This document shows positions 43,885 through 51,761 of a stretch of DNA of 64,000 nucleotides, one piece after another. Numbering within the stretch: position 1 is the first letter of the stretch; each line of letters begins with the position of its first letter. The DNA is from UBA7672 sp030824255 (GTDB lineage: Bacteria > Pseudomonadota > Alphaproteobacteria > Caulobacterales > Hyphomonadaceae), in assembly GCA_942493305.1 (NCBI GenBank), contig OW818686.1, forward strand, positions 3,286,001-3,350,000. Reading direction: 5' to 3'. The notes beneath the pieces were generated by a model. That model had not been told where the DNA came from and ran no database searches. It worked only from the letters and a program-made list of their open reading frames with translations. A program made the translations under genes and the position numbers.

Positions 43885-44805
43885 TCAGGGCGCCTTGACG
43901 GTCTTTTCGGTGAGGCGCGCGCCGAGCATCATGCCGGGGATTGAATAGTTGCCTTCGTGGCAGGCGGATTCGAAGATCTGGTGATCCGTGCGCATGAGCG
44001 TGTACTGCACGCGGACCGGCGCGGTGAGCATGGCGCTGTCTTCGAGCGCAGACTCGTAGCTGATCTGGTCAGGGGTAATCAGAGTGAAGCGCTCGGTGAC
44101 GCGGCGCTGCTGGTCGAAGGCGGGGGCGCCGGGCGGGGGGAGCTGGGGGCGGATCTGGGTGGTGGTAACGACGAGGGTGTCGCCTTCCCACGTCGCGACG
44201 GAATCGCCGGCGAGTGAGACGAGGCCGGCGGGGCGGGGCGCGGCGCCGATGCCGATCAGACGCGTGACCATCTGGTCTTCCGTGTAGATCATCAGGTGGC
44301 CGGGGGTCTGGACGATCTGGCGGTACATGCTGCCGGGGCTGATGCCGAGCGGGGCGCGGCCTGTGGCGCTGAGGCAGCGTTCGTCGTTCGACAGCGCTTC
44401 CGGGTTCTCGGCGGCCTTGCGCGCATCGCGATTTTTGGGGGCGATGTCTTTTGACAGCTGCGTCTGCGGGCGTTTGCCGTCGGCAGGCTCGATGATCAGC
44501 GAGGTGCGGAAGGCGCCGTCGCCGGCGGGGAGGAGGCCGGCGAAGTCGAAATCATCGTCGGGGTGGAGGGCGGCGCCTTCGCCATGCAGCGCCTTGTAGC
44601 GGGCGGCAATGTAGGCGGTCACGGCGTCGCCGGAGATGGTGGGATCGGTGGTTCCGTCAGCCCGCTCGAATGGCGTGAGCCAGCGGCTTTCCCAGACGCC
44701 GTGAAAATCGGGGCGGCCTTCGGCTGTACGGGGGATGTCGGCCGGCTGCGCGAATGCGGCAGGCGTCGCGATGAGCAGAGCCAAGGCGATCAACTTCGTG
44801 CGCAT
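43885..44805 (-). CDS. Secreted protein of unknown function
   Basis: A 306-residue protein with a Sec signal peptide (hydrophobic 6-17, cleavage after AFA). The mature part starts with TAEGRPDFHGVWESRW, a pattern I have seen in periplasmic proteins with a beta-sandwich fold, and contains two Cys (in DERCLSAT and ESACHEG). No catalytic motif is recognisable. It has no close partner, and the 44806-45156 gap follows before hemA on the opposite strand. Confidence 0.7.
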   Translation of the reverse strand: MRTKLIALALLIATPAAFAQPADIPRTAEGRPDFHGVWESRWLTPFERADGTTDPTISGDAVTAYIAARYKALHGEGAALHPDDDFDFAGLLPAGDGAFRTSLIIEPADGKRPQTQLSKDIAPKNRDARKAAENPEALSNDERCLSATGRAPLGISPGSMYRQIVQTPGHLMIYTEDQMVTRLIGIGAAPRPAGLVSLAGDSVATWEGDTLVVTTTQIRPQLPPPGAPAFDQQRRVTERFTLITPDQISYESALEDSAMLTAPVRVQYTLMRTDHQIFESACHEGNYSIPGMMLGARLTEKTVKAP

Positions 44806-45156
44806 GTCCGATTCCCCGTCTCGTCCCGCGTGACCATAAGCTTTGGAGCGCTGCGGCTGGCAAGACGAAAGCCGCTACGGATGCTGCGGCGCGGCAGAAT
44901 TGCCCGGCGGAATGCCAGTCTTCAACACAGTTGAGAGCGGTTCTCAGGAATGTGCTGCTGGCTCCTGTTTTGCATCGGTTGTCGCGGGAGGGTGCGCGAC
45001 GCGTCACTTGCGAGTCAGTCGCAGAAATACTGCGACTTTGAAGGCTCAAGACTGCGCGAGGGATTTGATCTTAGTCTAGGAACTCGCCAAAGAGCGGCTT
45101 AACTAGGCCGCTGGGCAGGACCAAGAAGAAGCGCAAAGCGCCAAGAGAAAACGCCA
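44806..45156. other. 350-base region without a gene: divergent promoters and hemA leader
   Basis: I find no convincing reading frame here. It separates the divergent secreted-protein gene and hemA. Two structured elements are visible: a perfect inverted repeat GTCGCAG-AAATA-CTGCGAC at 45018-45036, and a six-base hairpin AGCGGC/GCCGCT with an eight-base loop at 45093-45112, just before the hemA ribosome-binding area. The base composition looks ordinary. Confidence 0.7.
45018..45036. promoter_or_regulatory. Perfect inverted repeat in the hemA upstream region
   Basis: GTCGCAG (45018-45024), five-base AAATA spacer, CTGCGAC (45030-45036), perfectly complementary and 120 bases upstream of the hemA ATG. 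It could be an operator for a dimeric regulator or part of an attenuator. It does not match the FNR box TTGAT-N4-ATCAA. Confidence 0.5.
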
Positions 45157-46380
45157 ATGAAACATCTGGCTGCATTCGAGAACGCTCTTGAGGAAATCCG
45201 GTCGGAAGGCCGGTATCGCGTTTTCATCGATCTCAAACGCTATCGCGGGCAATTCCCGAAAGCGTCCGTCCGCCACAATGACGGCCGCGAGCAGGACGTC
45301 ACCGTCTGGTGCTCCAACGATTATCTCGGCATGGGGCAGGACCCGGACGTCATCGAATCGATGAAGGAAGCGGTGGACACGTTCGGCGCCGGTTCGGGCG
45401 GCACGCGCAACATCTCTGGCACGACGCGCTATCACGTGGAGCTCGAGAAGGAGCTGGCCTCGCTGCATGGCAAGGAAAGCGCGCTGCTGTTCACGTCTGG
45501 CTATGTGTCGAACGAGGCGACGCTGTCGACGCTCGCCAAGATCATGCCGAACGTCATCATCTATTCAGACGAGCTGAACCACGCCTCGATGATCGAGGGG
45601 ATCAAGCGCGCCCACTGCGCCAAGCGCATCTTCCGCCACAACGATCTCGCGCACCTGCGCGCGCTGCTGGAGAACGATCCGGCTGACGCGCCAAAAGTCA
45701 TCGCCTTCGAGTCCGTCTACTCGATGGACGGCGATGTGGCGCCGATGGAAGCGATCTGCGATCTCGCCGAAGAGTTCGACGCGATGACCTATCTCGATGA
45801 GGTACACGCTGTCGGCATGTATGGCGAGGAAGGCGCGGGCGTTGCGCAGCGCGATGGCGTGATGGATCGCATCACCATCTGCGAAGGCACGCTGGCCAAG
45901 GCGTTCGGTGTCATGGGGGGCTACATTGCCTCGAAGACGGCCGTCTGCGACGCCATCCGCTCGATGGCGCCGGGCTTCATCTTCTCGACCTCGACATGCC
46001 CGGTGCTGGCCGCCGGCGCGCTGACGTCGATCCGCAAGCTGCGGAGCGACTATGGCCGCGACCTGCGCAAGATCCACCAGGAGAAGGCCGAACTGCTGCG
46101 CCAGAAGCTGATCGCGGCGAAGCTGCCGGTGATGATGGCCGACACGCATATCGTGCCGCTGCTGGTTGGCGATCCGGAGCGCTGCAAGGCGCTGTCCGAC
46201 ACGCTGCTGTTCGATTTCGGGATTTATGTGCAGCCGATCAACTATCCGACCGTGCCGAAGGGGACGGAGCGCCTGCGCTTCACGCCTTCGCCGCAGCACA
46301 CCGAAGCCATGATGGACGAGCTGGTCTCGGCGCTTCTGGCGATCTGGAAGCAGCTCGGGCTCGACCAGCGCGCGGCGTAG
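45157..46380 (+). CDS. hemA: 5-aminolevulinate synthase
   Basis: PLP enzyme that condenses glycine and succinyl-CoA to 5-aminolevulinate, the first step of haem synthesis in the C4 pathway. 407 residues, normal. Family features: CSNDYLGMG near 52-60, the SGGTRNISGTTRYHVELE segment, and the PLP-binding Lys at about 248 in GTLAKAFGVMGG. The glycine substrate is also supplied by glyA later in the window. It has its own terminator at 46404-46430 and a leader with a perfect inverted repeat. Confidence 0.97.
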   Translation: MKHLAAFENALEEIRSEGRYRVFIDLKRYRGQFPKASVRHNDGREQDVTVWCSNDYLGMGQDPDVIESMKEAVDTFGAGSGGTRNISGTTRYHVELEKELASLHGKESALLFTSGYVSNEATLSTLAKIMPNVIIYSDELNHASMIEGIKRAHCAKRIFRHNDLAHLRALLENDPADAPKVIAFESVYSMDGDVAPMEAICDLAEEFDAMTYLDEVHAVGMYGEEGAGVAQRDGVMDRITICEGTLAKAFGVMGGYIASKTAVCDAIRSMAPGFIFSTSTCPVLAAGALTSIRKLRSDYGRDLRKIHQEKAELLRQKLIAAKLPVMMADTHIVPLLVGDPERCKALSDTLLFDFGIYVQPINYPTVPKGTERLRFTPSPQHTEAMMDELVSALLAIWKQLGLDQRAA

Positions 46381-46403
46381 GACGTTCACGCAATGACATG
46401 ACA

Positions 46404-46430
46404 AGGGCCCGGCGGAAGTCGGGCCTTTTT
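46404..46430 (+). terminator. Rho-independent terminator of hemA
   Basis: Stem GGCCCG (46406-46411) with CGGGCC (46420-46425) and an eight-base loop, followed by TTTTTGC. It sits 24 bases after the hemA stop codon. Confidence 0.9.
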
Positions 46431-46515
46431 GCTTTTTGGGCAGCGCTGAATTGGTTTGCCAAGTGCTGGCGGGCGGAGGAGCATCCGGGAAGACAGAAAC
46501 GGGGAGCTGAGCGGC

Positions 46516-47283
46516 ATGGGCGAATTCTCACGCGGTTTGGTGGCGGCGGCGCTGCTGGCGATGGTGATGGTTACGGCGGTGCCTGCGGTGGCGGAGACGC
46601 ACACGGAGAGCATCATCTCGGAGCAGCGGACATCCGTTTCGCTGCGTGTAGCGCCGGAGGCTGTGCAGGCGTTACTGCCTGCAGCATGGGCCCCGGTTGC
46701 GGCCCAAGGCGCGTCCAACATCTCGTTCGTCTTCATGGACCGGAAGCTGGCGCTGGGCCCCGACGGAAAGGTGCTGCAGTCGGGGATGAACCGGATGCTG
46801 GTGATCTCGGTGGCGGCAAGGAACAAGCTGACCGGGCAGGTGCGCAGCATGATTGTCGGAGGGTATTCGACAGACCCGGCGGCTGGGGCGGGGGCGTACG
46901 GGGTCTATGAGGCGGGCAAGGTCAACTTGGTGCGCACGGAGCGTGTTGCGGGCATGGACACCAACACGGTGGAAGAGCGCTGGACGGTGACGGCGGCCGA
47001 TGGCGGGACGCTGAGCGTGGACGTGACATTCGCGCGGGCGACGCCTGTTTTCAGCAAGTTCGAGCTGCAGATCCATTCAGCCAAGAACCCCGACTTCTAC
47101 CGCATCTATCGCGGACAGCAGGCGACGGACGTTCTGCGGAATGCTGCGAGCGGAGTGGATCGCGTGCAGGCGGTGACGCTGAAAGCGCAGGGCGGCAAGC
47201 TCGGCGCGATCCTTGGCGGCGGAGCCGAGGTGATGGGCGTCAGCAACTCGCCCTACTACAGCCGCGAGACGTTTCTGCCCTGA
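46516..47283 (+). CDS. Secreted protein of unknown function
   Basis: About 255 residues. ATG 46516 opens a clear Sec signal peptide (hydrophobic 9-22, cleavage after AVA). The mature part has an even beta-rich pattern: SVSLRVAPEAVQALLPAAW, ISFVFMDRKLAL, MLVISVAARNK, then a second half with WTVTAADGGTLSVDVTFARATPVFSKFELQIHS. The opening recalls the acetoacetate-decarboxylase fold (beta strands around VQALLP), but the usual catalytic Lys cannot be placed, so no function is assigned. Stop is only three bases from the convergent membrane protein gene. Confidence 0.6.
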   Translation: MGEFSRGLVAAALLAMVMVTAVPAVAETHTESIISEQRTSVSLRVAPEAVQALLPAAWAPVAAQGASNISFVFMDRKLALGPDGKVLQSGMNRMLVISVAARNKLTGQVRSMIVGGYSTDPAAGAGAYGVYEAGKVNLVRTERVAGMDTNTVEERWTVTAADGGTLSVDVTFARATPVFSKFELQIHSAKNPDFYRIYRGQQATDVLRNAASGVDRVQAVTLKAQGGKLGAILGGGAEVMGVSNSPYYSRETFLP

Positions 47284-47286
47284 AGG

Positions 47287-47538
47287 TCAGGGCTTCGGGT
47301 CGATCTCAGGTACGGCGGCGGCGGCTGAGGACAGCAGGCGCGCGGTGGCGGCGATGACGCACATCAGCAGCGATACGCCGGCCATGATCAGCAGGATGAC
47401 GCGCCCGCTCTGAAGCACGGTTTCCTGCGGCTCCCATGTGGCTGCGAACAGCAGCATGGCCAGCGAGACCCAGGCGCCCAGCGTGTAGAGCGCCATCATC
47501 GCTACGCGTTTCAGGTTGACCGGCGCCGGCTTGCTCAT
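47287..47538 (-). CDS. Small two-helix membrane protein
   Basis: 83 residues with two transmembrane helices (about 12-34 and 43-66) and short polar ends. ATG 47536-47538 follows a GGGAG motif at seven bases spacing on the minus strand, so the upstream frame extension is not used. Its 3' end is three bases from that of 46516-47283. A gap of 262 bases follows before the next gene on the plus strand; it holds a CCGCTC/GAGCGG hairpin near 47761-47780 but nothing else I can support. Function unknown. Confidence 0.65.
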   Translation of the reverse strand: MSKPAPVNLKRVAMMALYTLGAWVSLAMLLFAATWEPQETVLQSGRVILLIMAGVSLLMCVIAATARLLSSAAAAVPEIDPKP

Positions 47539-47800
47539 TGTCCACTCCCTCTCCCGGTAAATCGATAGGGTGGCGCGTATAAACGGGCGGCAAAGCCCCC
47601 TTCTGCAGTTCGCACGATCGCGGCAACCATAACGCGAGCGGCAGGCAGGGTTTCCCATTCCAGGGGCAGGCCGCGCCATGCGCCACGTTTCGGCCCAAGT
47701 GCGCGCTATTGCTGCGGGTCTCTCAAACCGGCGGGTGACTCGCTGGATCAGGCAAACTCACCGCTCCACGAGATGAGCGGGAAAAACAAGGGACGTTGCG

Positions 47801-48556
47801 ATGCCCGATGACTACGAGGGCGAGATTGTCGTTGGTGAAATCCTGACGGGCGACGGGCCGCCGAAGACAGGCGTGCCGACCGTGAAGTATGTTCACTATG
47901 CTGGCGCGCAGCAGCTGATCCTTTGGCTGCCGCAGTCGGGCTATCATGGCTATGGCGAGCTTACCGTGGCGCGCGGCGATGATGTCATCGAGCAGGCATC
48001 AGTGCGCAGCCGGTTGAACGGCAGCATCCAGATCATCTGGGACACGCTGCCCTGGTCGCCCGGCGACTACACGATCGCCATCCCGCATGATGAAGGCTGG
48101 CGGCATGAGGTGCGGCTACGGAAGTATCACGCTGGGGAGGCGTTGCCGTCCGAACCGACGCCGGAGGCTGCGGCGGAAGAGGAGCCGCGTGGGCCGATCG
48201 TTTACCGGGACGGGTTCGGCAATGTGATCCCGGATCTGGATCTCGATATCCGCGCGCACATGCGTCAGGAAGTCGGGCGGCGTTTTGCGCGGCGACTGGA
48301 ATATGAGGGCACGTTCCGGGCCGGCACGGTGGTCTATATCGACGGCGCTTATCGCATCGCATTTTCAAACGAGATGTGCGGCGAGCCGATGAAGTGTTCA
48401 ATCGATGTTCCGACTGCGGCACATTGGGAGATGGCGACTGGCGCGCCGCTGTCCATGCGCGACGAGATCATTACGTTCGTGGCGGAGCGGGTGCAGCGCG
48501 AGCAAGCCAGCAGCTGGCGTTATGAGATCACCGACCGGTCAATCGACTTCTATTGA
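47801..48556 (+). CDS. Hypothetical protein with two-part layout
   Basis: A 251-residue soluble protein. An N-terminal half (1-115) of short beta strands (YAGAQQLILWLPQSGYHGYGELTVAR) is linked by a PEAAAEEE spacer to a C-terminal helical-beta half with DLDLDIRAHMRQEVGRRFARRLEYEG and EMCGEPMKCS (two Cys spaced four apart). No signal peptide or membrane segment. I do not recognise it. A lone ORF between two unrelated genes; the small-protein partner could be a toxin-antitoxin-like unit, but nothing supports that. Confidence 0.6.
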   Translation: MPDDYEGEIVVGEILTGDGPPKTGVPTVKYVHYAGAQQLILWLPQSGYHGYGELTVARGDDVIEQASVRSRLNGSIQIIWDTLPWSPGDYTIAIPHDEGWRHEVRLRKYHAGEALPSEPTPEAAAEEEPRGPIVYRDGFGNVIPDLDLDIRAHMRQEVGRRFARRLEYEGTFRAGTVVYIDGAYRIAFSNEMCGEPMKCSIDVPTAAHWEMATGAPLSMRDEIITFVAERVQREQASSWRYEITDRSIDFY

Positions 48557-48563
48557 ATGCGCG

Positions 48564-48920
48564 TCACACGCCGTGTTCGCGCCGCGATGCACGGGCGAGG
48601 CTTTTGACGAGGGCGTCCGGTATGGGGTTGCGCGTGGAGAAGGTGACGCCGGTCTTGGTGGCCTTCAGTCCGGCGGCGGCTATCTTGTCTGCGTGAGCGG
48701 CGATGGCGGTGGGTGAGAGATAGAGCCCGCACTGCTTCGAGAAGGCAGCATAGCCCGCGATCATGGAATCTCCGATCCGAAAGCCGGGCATGTTGTAGGC
48801 AATGATTTCCTCTGCATCGGGCAGAGTGGCGGCGAGCAGTTTGCGAAGGTTGGCAAGGACTGGACGGAACGGTTCGGGCGCGGCCGCGATGTAGGCGTCA
48901 TGGTCTGCGAATGTTGCCAT
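48564..48920 (-). CDS. DUF1801 (YdhG-like) protein
   Basis: A 118-residue small soluble protein: MATFADHDAYIAAAPEPFRPVL, then IAYNMPGFRI near residue 43-52 and a C-terminal TFSTRNPIPDALVKSLARASRRE. This matches the DUF1801 fold. The family has an unclear cellular role. ATG 48918-48920 follows a GAGAG motif. The frame is open further upstream but there it only overlaps the unrelated divergent gene region. Confidence 0.85.
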   Translation of the reverse strand: MATFADHDAYIAAAPEPFRPVLANLRKLLAATLPDAEEIIAYNMPGFRIGDSMIAGYAAFSKQCGLYLSPTAIAAHADKIAAAGLKATKTGVTFSTRNPIPDALVKSLARASRREHGV

Positions 48921-49023
48921 GTGTTGCTCTCCCGTCAGTCTGGTTGCGGCACCATGGGATTGAGCGATGACTGGCGAGGGACGGTCAAGGAGAGTTGGCG
49001 TCCGGCCAGATGACAATTGAGGA

Positions 49024-49305
49024 ATGGCGCGGCATCTTCTGGTGATGTCCGGCGAGCCTGACGACGAAATCCTGATCGAAATGGCCCGCATCGGCGGCGC
49101 CATGGAAGTGCGCGCGATTTCGGGAATGGACGGACTCGAGGTCAGTTTCACAGCGCCGGCGAATGCGGCGCACGCGGACATCAAGCGGCTGGCGCGGCAG
49201 AAGCTCGCTTACGTCCGCCGCAAGTTGCTCGGGGATGACGGCGGCGGACCAGGCGGCGATGGCGGACCGCGCGGCGGAGACGGCCGGGGTGGGATAATCG
49301 CCTAG
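49024..49305 (+). CDS. Small protein with Gly-rich tail
   Basis: 93 residues: a compact first part (MARHLLVMSGEPDDEILIEMARIGG..., about 1-65) and a Gly/Asp-rich disordered tail from residue 69. It may be a small nucleic-acid-binding or regulatory protein, but I cannot name a family. ATG 49024 has a GAGG only one base before it, so ATG 49045 could be the true start. It converges on the mucR-like gene with a CTAG overlap at 49302-49305. Confidence 0.5.
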   Translation: MARHLLVMSGEPDDEILIEMARIGGAMEVRAISGMDGLEVSFTAPANAAHADIKRLARQKLAYVRRKLLGDDGGGPGGDGGPRGGDGRGGIIA

Positions 49306-49733
49306 CGGCCTTTGCGGACGCCCTTGCCGAGGCCGATCTTCTTGGCGAACTCGGAGCGGCGTTCGGTGTAGGCCGGGGCGACCATCGGATAGTCGGGCGG
49401 CAGGCCCCAGCGACGGCGGTAGTCGTCCGGGCTCATGTCATAGCGGGAGCGGAGATAGCGCTTGAGCATCTTCAGCTTCCGACCGTCTTCCAGGCAGACA
49501 ATGTAGTCGCTGGCGACCGATTTGCTGATTGGGACGGCTGGCTTGAGGCGCGTGTCGGCGACCGCCTCCGACTGGCCGGACAGGGTGGAGACGGTGCGGT
49601 AAACCGACCGGATGACGTCCGGAAGGCTTTCGGACGCCACGGGGTTGTTGGCGACGAAAGAGGCGACGATCTCGGAAGTTGTCCGAAGAACAAGATCGCT
49701 TGAATGCGCCGGATTACCGGGTTGGTCTGGCAT
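49302..49733 (-). CDS. mucR: MucR/Ros-family regulator without canonical zinc histidines
   Basis: A 143-residue member of the Ros/MucR family of DNA-binding proteins that control surface polysaccharide and cell-cycle genes in alphaproteobacteria. The core reads CLEDGRKLKMLKRYLRSRYD, starting at Cys80, followed by MSPDDYRRRWGLPPDYPMVAP, and the C-terminal KKIGLGKG tail. In classical Ros proteins His residues sit at 93 and 97; here these are Tyr93 and Arg97, so zinc binding is probably lost or changed. Stop overlaps the neighbour (CTAG). The gap to glyA holds the glyA leader. Confidence 0.9.
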   Translation of the reverse strand: MPDQPGNPAHSSDLVLRTTSEIVASFVANNPVASESLPDVIRSVYRTVSTLSGQSEAVADTRLKPAVPISKSVASDYIVCLEDGRKLKMLKRYLRSRYDMSPDDYRRRWGLPPDYPMVAPAYTERRSEFAKKIGLGKGVRKGR

Positions 49734-49867
49734 TTTATCTTCCCCGATGGCGCCGGAACGCCGCTAAACGCACCGGAGCCAAGTCACGCCGAAGAAACAG
49801 CCAAGTCCCTGCGCAGACCTTAACAGGAAATACTCATTCTCAACTAACAGCCGCTTGAATCGTAAAC

Positions 49868-49928
49868 GACCGGTGAGGGGTCGCCAGGCGCACTTGCCAA
49901 GGGCCGGGGGAGCCCGTATCGCCCGGTC
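49868..49928 (+). promoter_or_regulatory. Candidate structured leader upstream of glyA
   Basis: An outer stem GACCGG (49868-49873) with CCGGTC (49923-49928) encloses 49 bases that can form small GGC/GCC (49887-49889 with 49896-49898) and GGGC/GCCC (49901-49904 with 49912-49915) hairpins. It lies 31 bases before the glyA start. It does not match a riboswitch consensus I can recall. Could be a regulatory leader or chance in GC-rich DNA. Confidence 0.25.
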
Positions 49929-49959
49929 AATCCATCCAGAAACCCGTGGAGTCGCGCCA

Positions 49960-51258
49960 ATGAGCCAGTCGAGCACCCTTACACAGGGGTTCTTTTCGAC
50001 GGGTCTGGCCGAAGCAGACCCAGTTATCGCCAAGTGGATTGGTGAAGAGCTGGGCCGGCAGAGCAATCAAATCGAATTGATTGCTTCCGAAAACATCGTT
50101 TCCCGCGCCGTTCTGGACGCCCAGGGCTCGATCCTGACCAACAAGTATGCCGAAGGGTATCCCGGCAAACGCTACTATGGCGGCTGCGAGTTCGTGGACG
50201 AGATCGAGACGCTGGCGATCGACCGGGCCAAGCAGCTGTTCGGGGCCAAGTTCGCCAACGTGCAGCCGAACTCGGGCAGCCAGATGAACCAGGCGGTGTT
50301 CCTGGCCCTGCTGCAGCCTGGCGACACCTTCATGGGCCTCGATCTCAATTCGGGCGGCCACCTGACGCACGGTTCGCCGGTGAACATGTCGGGCAAGTGG
50401 TTCAAGGTCGCCCCGTACGGCGTGCGCCGTCAGGACAGCCTGCTGGACATGGAGCAGGTGCGGGCGACGGCGAAAGCGACAATGCCGAAGCTGATCCTCG
50501 CGGGCGGCACGGCCTATTCGCGGTTCTGGGACTGGGCTGAATTCCGCTCGATCGCGGATGAAGTCGGCGCGTACCTGATGGTGGACATGGCGCACATTGC
50601 GGGCCTGGTGGCCGGCGGCGTGCATCCCTCGCCGGTGCCCCATGCGCACGTTGTGACGTCGACGACGCACAAGTCGCTGCGCGGACCGCGCGGCGGCCTG
50701 ATCCTCACCAATGACGAGGACATCGCGAAGAAGATCAATTCGGCGGTGTTCCCCGGCCTGCAGGGCGGCCCGCTGATGCACGTGATCGCGGGCAAGGCCG
50801 TGGCGTTCGGCGAAGCTCTGAAGCCGCAGTTCAAGGACTATGCGGCGCAGATCGTCTCGAACGCGCGCACGCTGTCGAGCGAGCTCATCAAGGGCGGCCT
50901 CGACATCGTGACGGGCGGGACGGACAATCACCTGATGCTGGTGGACCTGCGCCCCAAGGGCGTGACCGGCAAGGCGACGGACTCGGCGCTGGATCATGCA
51001 GGGATCACCTGCAACAAGAACGGCATTCCGTTCGATCCCGAGAAGCCTTTCGTGACCTCCGGCGTGCGCCTCGGCACGCCCGCCGCCACGACGCGCGGCT
51101 TCAAGGAAGAAGAATTCAAGCAGATCGCGCACTGGATCGGCGAAGTGACGGACGCGCTCGCCAAGGGCGGCGACACAAGCGGCGTCGAGGCAAAAGTTCG
51201 TGACGAGGTGAAGGCGCTGACGGCGCGCTTCCCGATCTATGCGGCGCCGTGGGGCTGA
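49960..51258 (+). CDS. glyA: Serine hydroxymethyltransferase
   Basis: PLP enzyme interconverting serine and glycine and loading THF with one carbon. 432 residues. Features: QIELIASENIVSRAVLDAQGS, LTNKYAEGYPGKRYYGGCE, and the PLP Lys in TTTHKSLRGPRGG. It supplies glycine to hemA and one-carbon units to purN. ATG 49960 has a GTGGAG motif eight bases upstream and opens the family N-terminus; an upstream in-frame extension to 49855 covers the leader. The first of the glyA-nrdR-rib-nusB-thiL cluster. Confidence 0.97.
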   Translation: MSQSSTLTQGFFSTGLAEADPVIAKWIGEELGRQSNQIELIASENIVSRAVLDAQGSILTNKYAEGYPGKRYYGGCEFVDEIETLAIDRAKQLFGAKFANVQPNSGSQMNQAVFLALLQPGDTFMGLDLNSGGHLTHGSPVNMSGKWFKVAPYGVRRQDSLLDMEQVRATAKATMPKLILAGGTAYSRFWDWAEFRSIADEVGAYLMVDMAHIAGLVAGGVHPSPVPHAHVVTSTTHKSLRGPRGGLILTNDEDIAKKINSAVFPGLQGGPLMHVIAGKAVAFGEALKPQFKDYAAQIVSNARTLSSELIKGGLDIVTGGTDNHLMLVDLRPKGVTGKATDSALDHAGITCNKNGIPFDPEKPFVTSGVRLGTPAATTRGFKEEEFKQIAHWIGEVTDALAKGGDTSGVEAKVRDEVKALTARFPIYAAPWG

Positions 51259-51287
51259 CGTCACTGCGGCTGATGAAAGGGTGATGC

Positions 51288-51761
51288 TTGCGCTGTCCTT
51301 ATTGCGGCACTGCTGACTCAGTCGTGAAGGACTCGCGGCCCGCCGAGGAAGATACGGCGGTGCGGCGCAGGCGTGGTTGCACCAATTGCGGCGGCAGGTT
51401 CACGACGTTCGAGCGCGTGCAGCTGCGCGACCTGATCGTGGTGAAGCGTGACGGACGCAAGGCGCCGTTTGAGCGCGACAAGCTGCGCCGGTCGCTGAAG
51501 ATCGCGCTGCAGAAACGCCCGGTGAGCGAAGACCAGCTGGATCACATGATCTCGGGCATTGTTCGCCAGCTCGAAAACATGGGCGAGAGCGAAATCCGCA
51601 CGACCGACATCGGCGAGATGGTGATGGAGTCGCTGAGCGCGCTCGATCCGGTGGGCTTCATTCGCTACGCATCGGTCTACAAGGACTTCAAGTCTCCGGC
51701 AGACTTCGCGGCGTTCGTGGCCAAGCAGACGTCCGAGGACGAAGGCGACGTGCAGGAATGA
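51288..51761 (+). CDS. nrdR: Ribonucleotide reductase transcriptional repressor NrdR
   Basis: ATP-cone zinc-finger repressor of nrd genes. 157 residues with the N-terminal zinc ribbon Cys3, Cys6, Cys31, Cys34 (MRCPYC... and GCTNCGG) and an ATP-cone (about 50-140, with VVKRDGRKAPFERDKLRRSL). It starts with TTG 51288 (AAGGG upstream), unusual but the correct family N-terminus. ATGA overlap with ribD at 51758-51761. Confidence 0.95.
   Translation: MRCPYCGTADSVVKDSRPAEEDTAVRRRRGCTNCGGRFTTFERVQLRDLIVVKRDGRKAPFERDKLRRSLKIALQKRPVSEDQLDHMISGIVRQLENMGESEIRTTDIGEMVMESLSALDPVGFIRYASVYKDFKSPADFAAFVAKQTSEDEGDVQE

Noticed and set aside
47801..49305. Toxin-antitoxin or defence island made of small genes
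   Set aside because: No recognised toxin, antitoxin, nuclease or restriction motifs; a DUF1801 protein and two unknowns are too little evidence.
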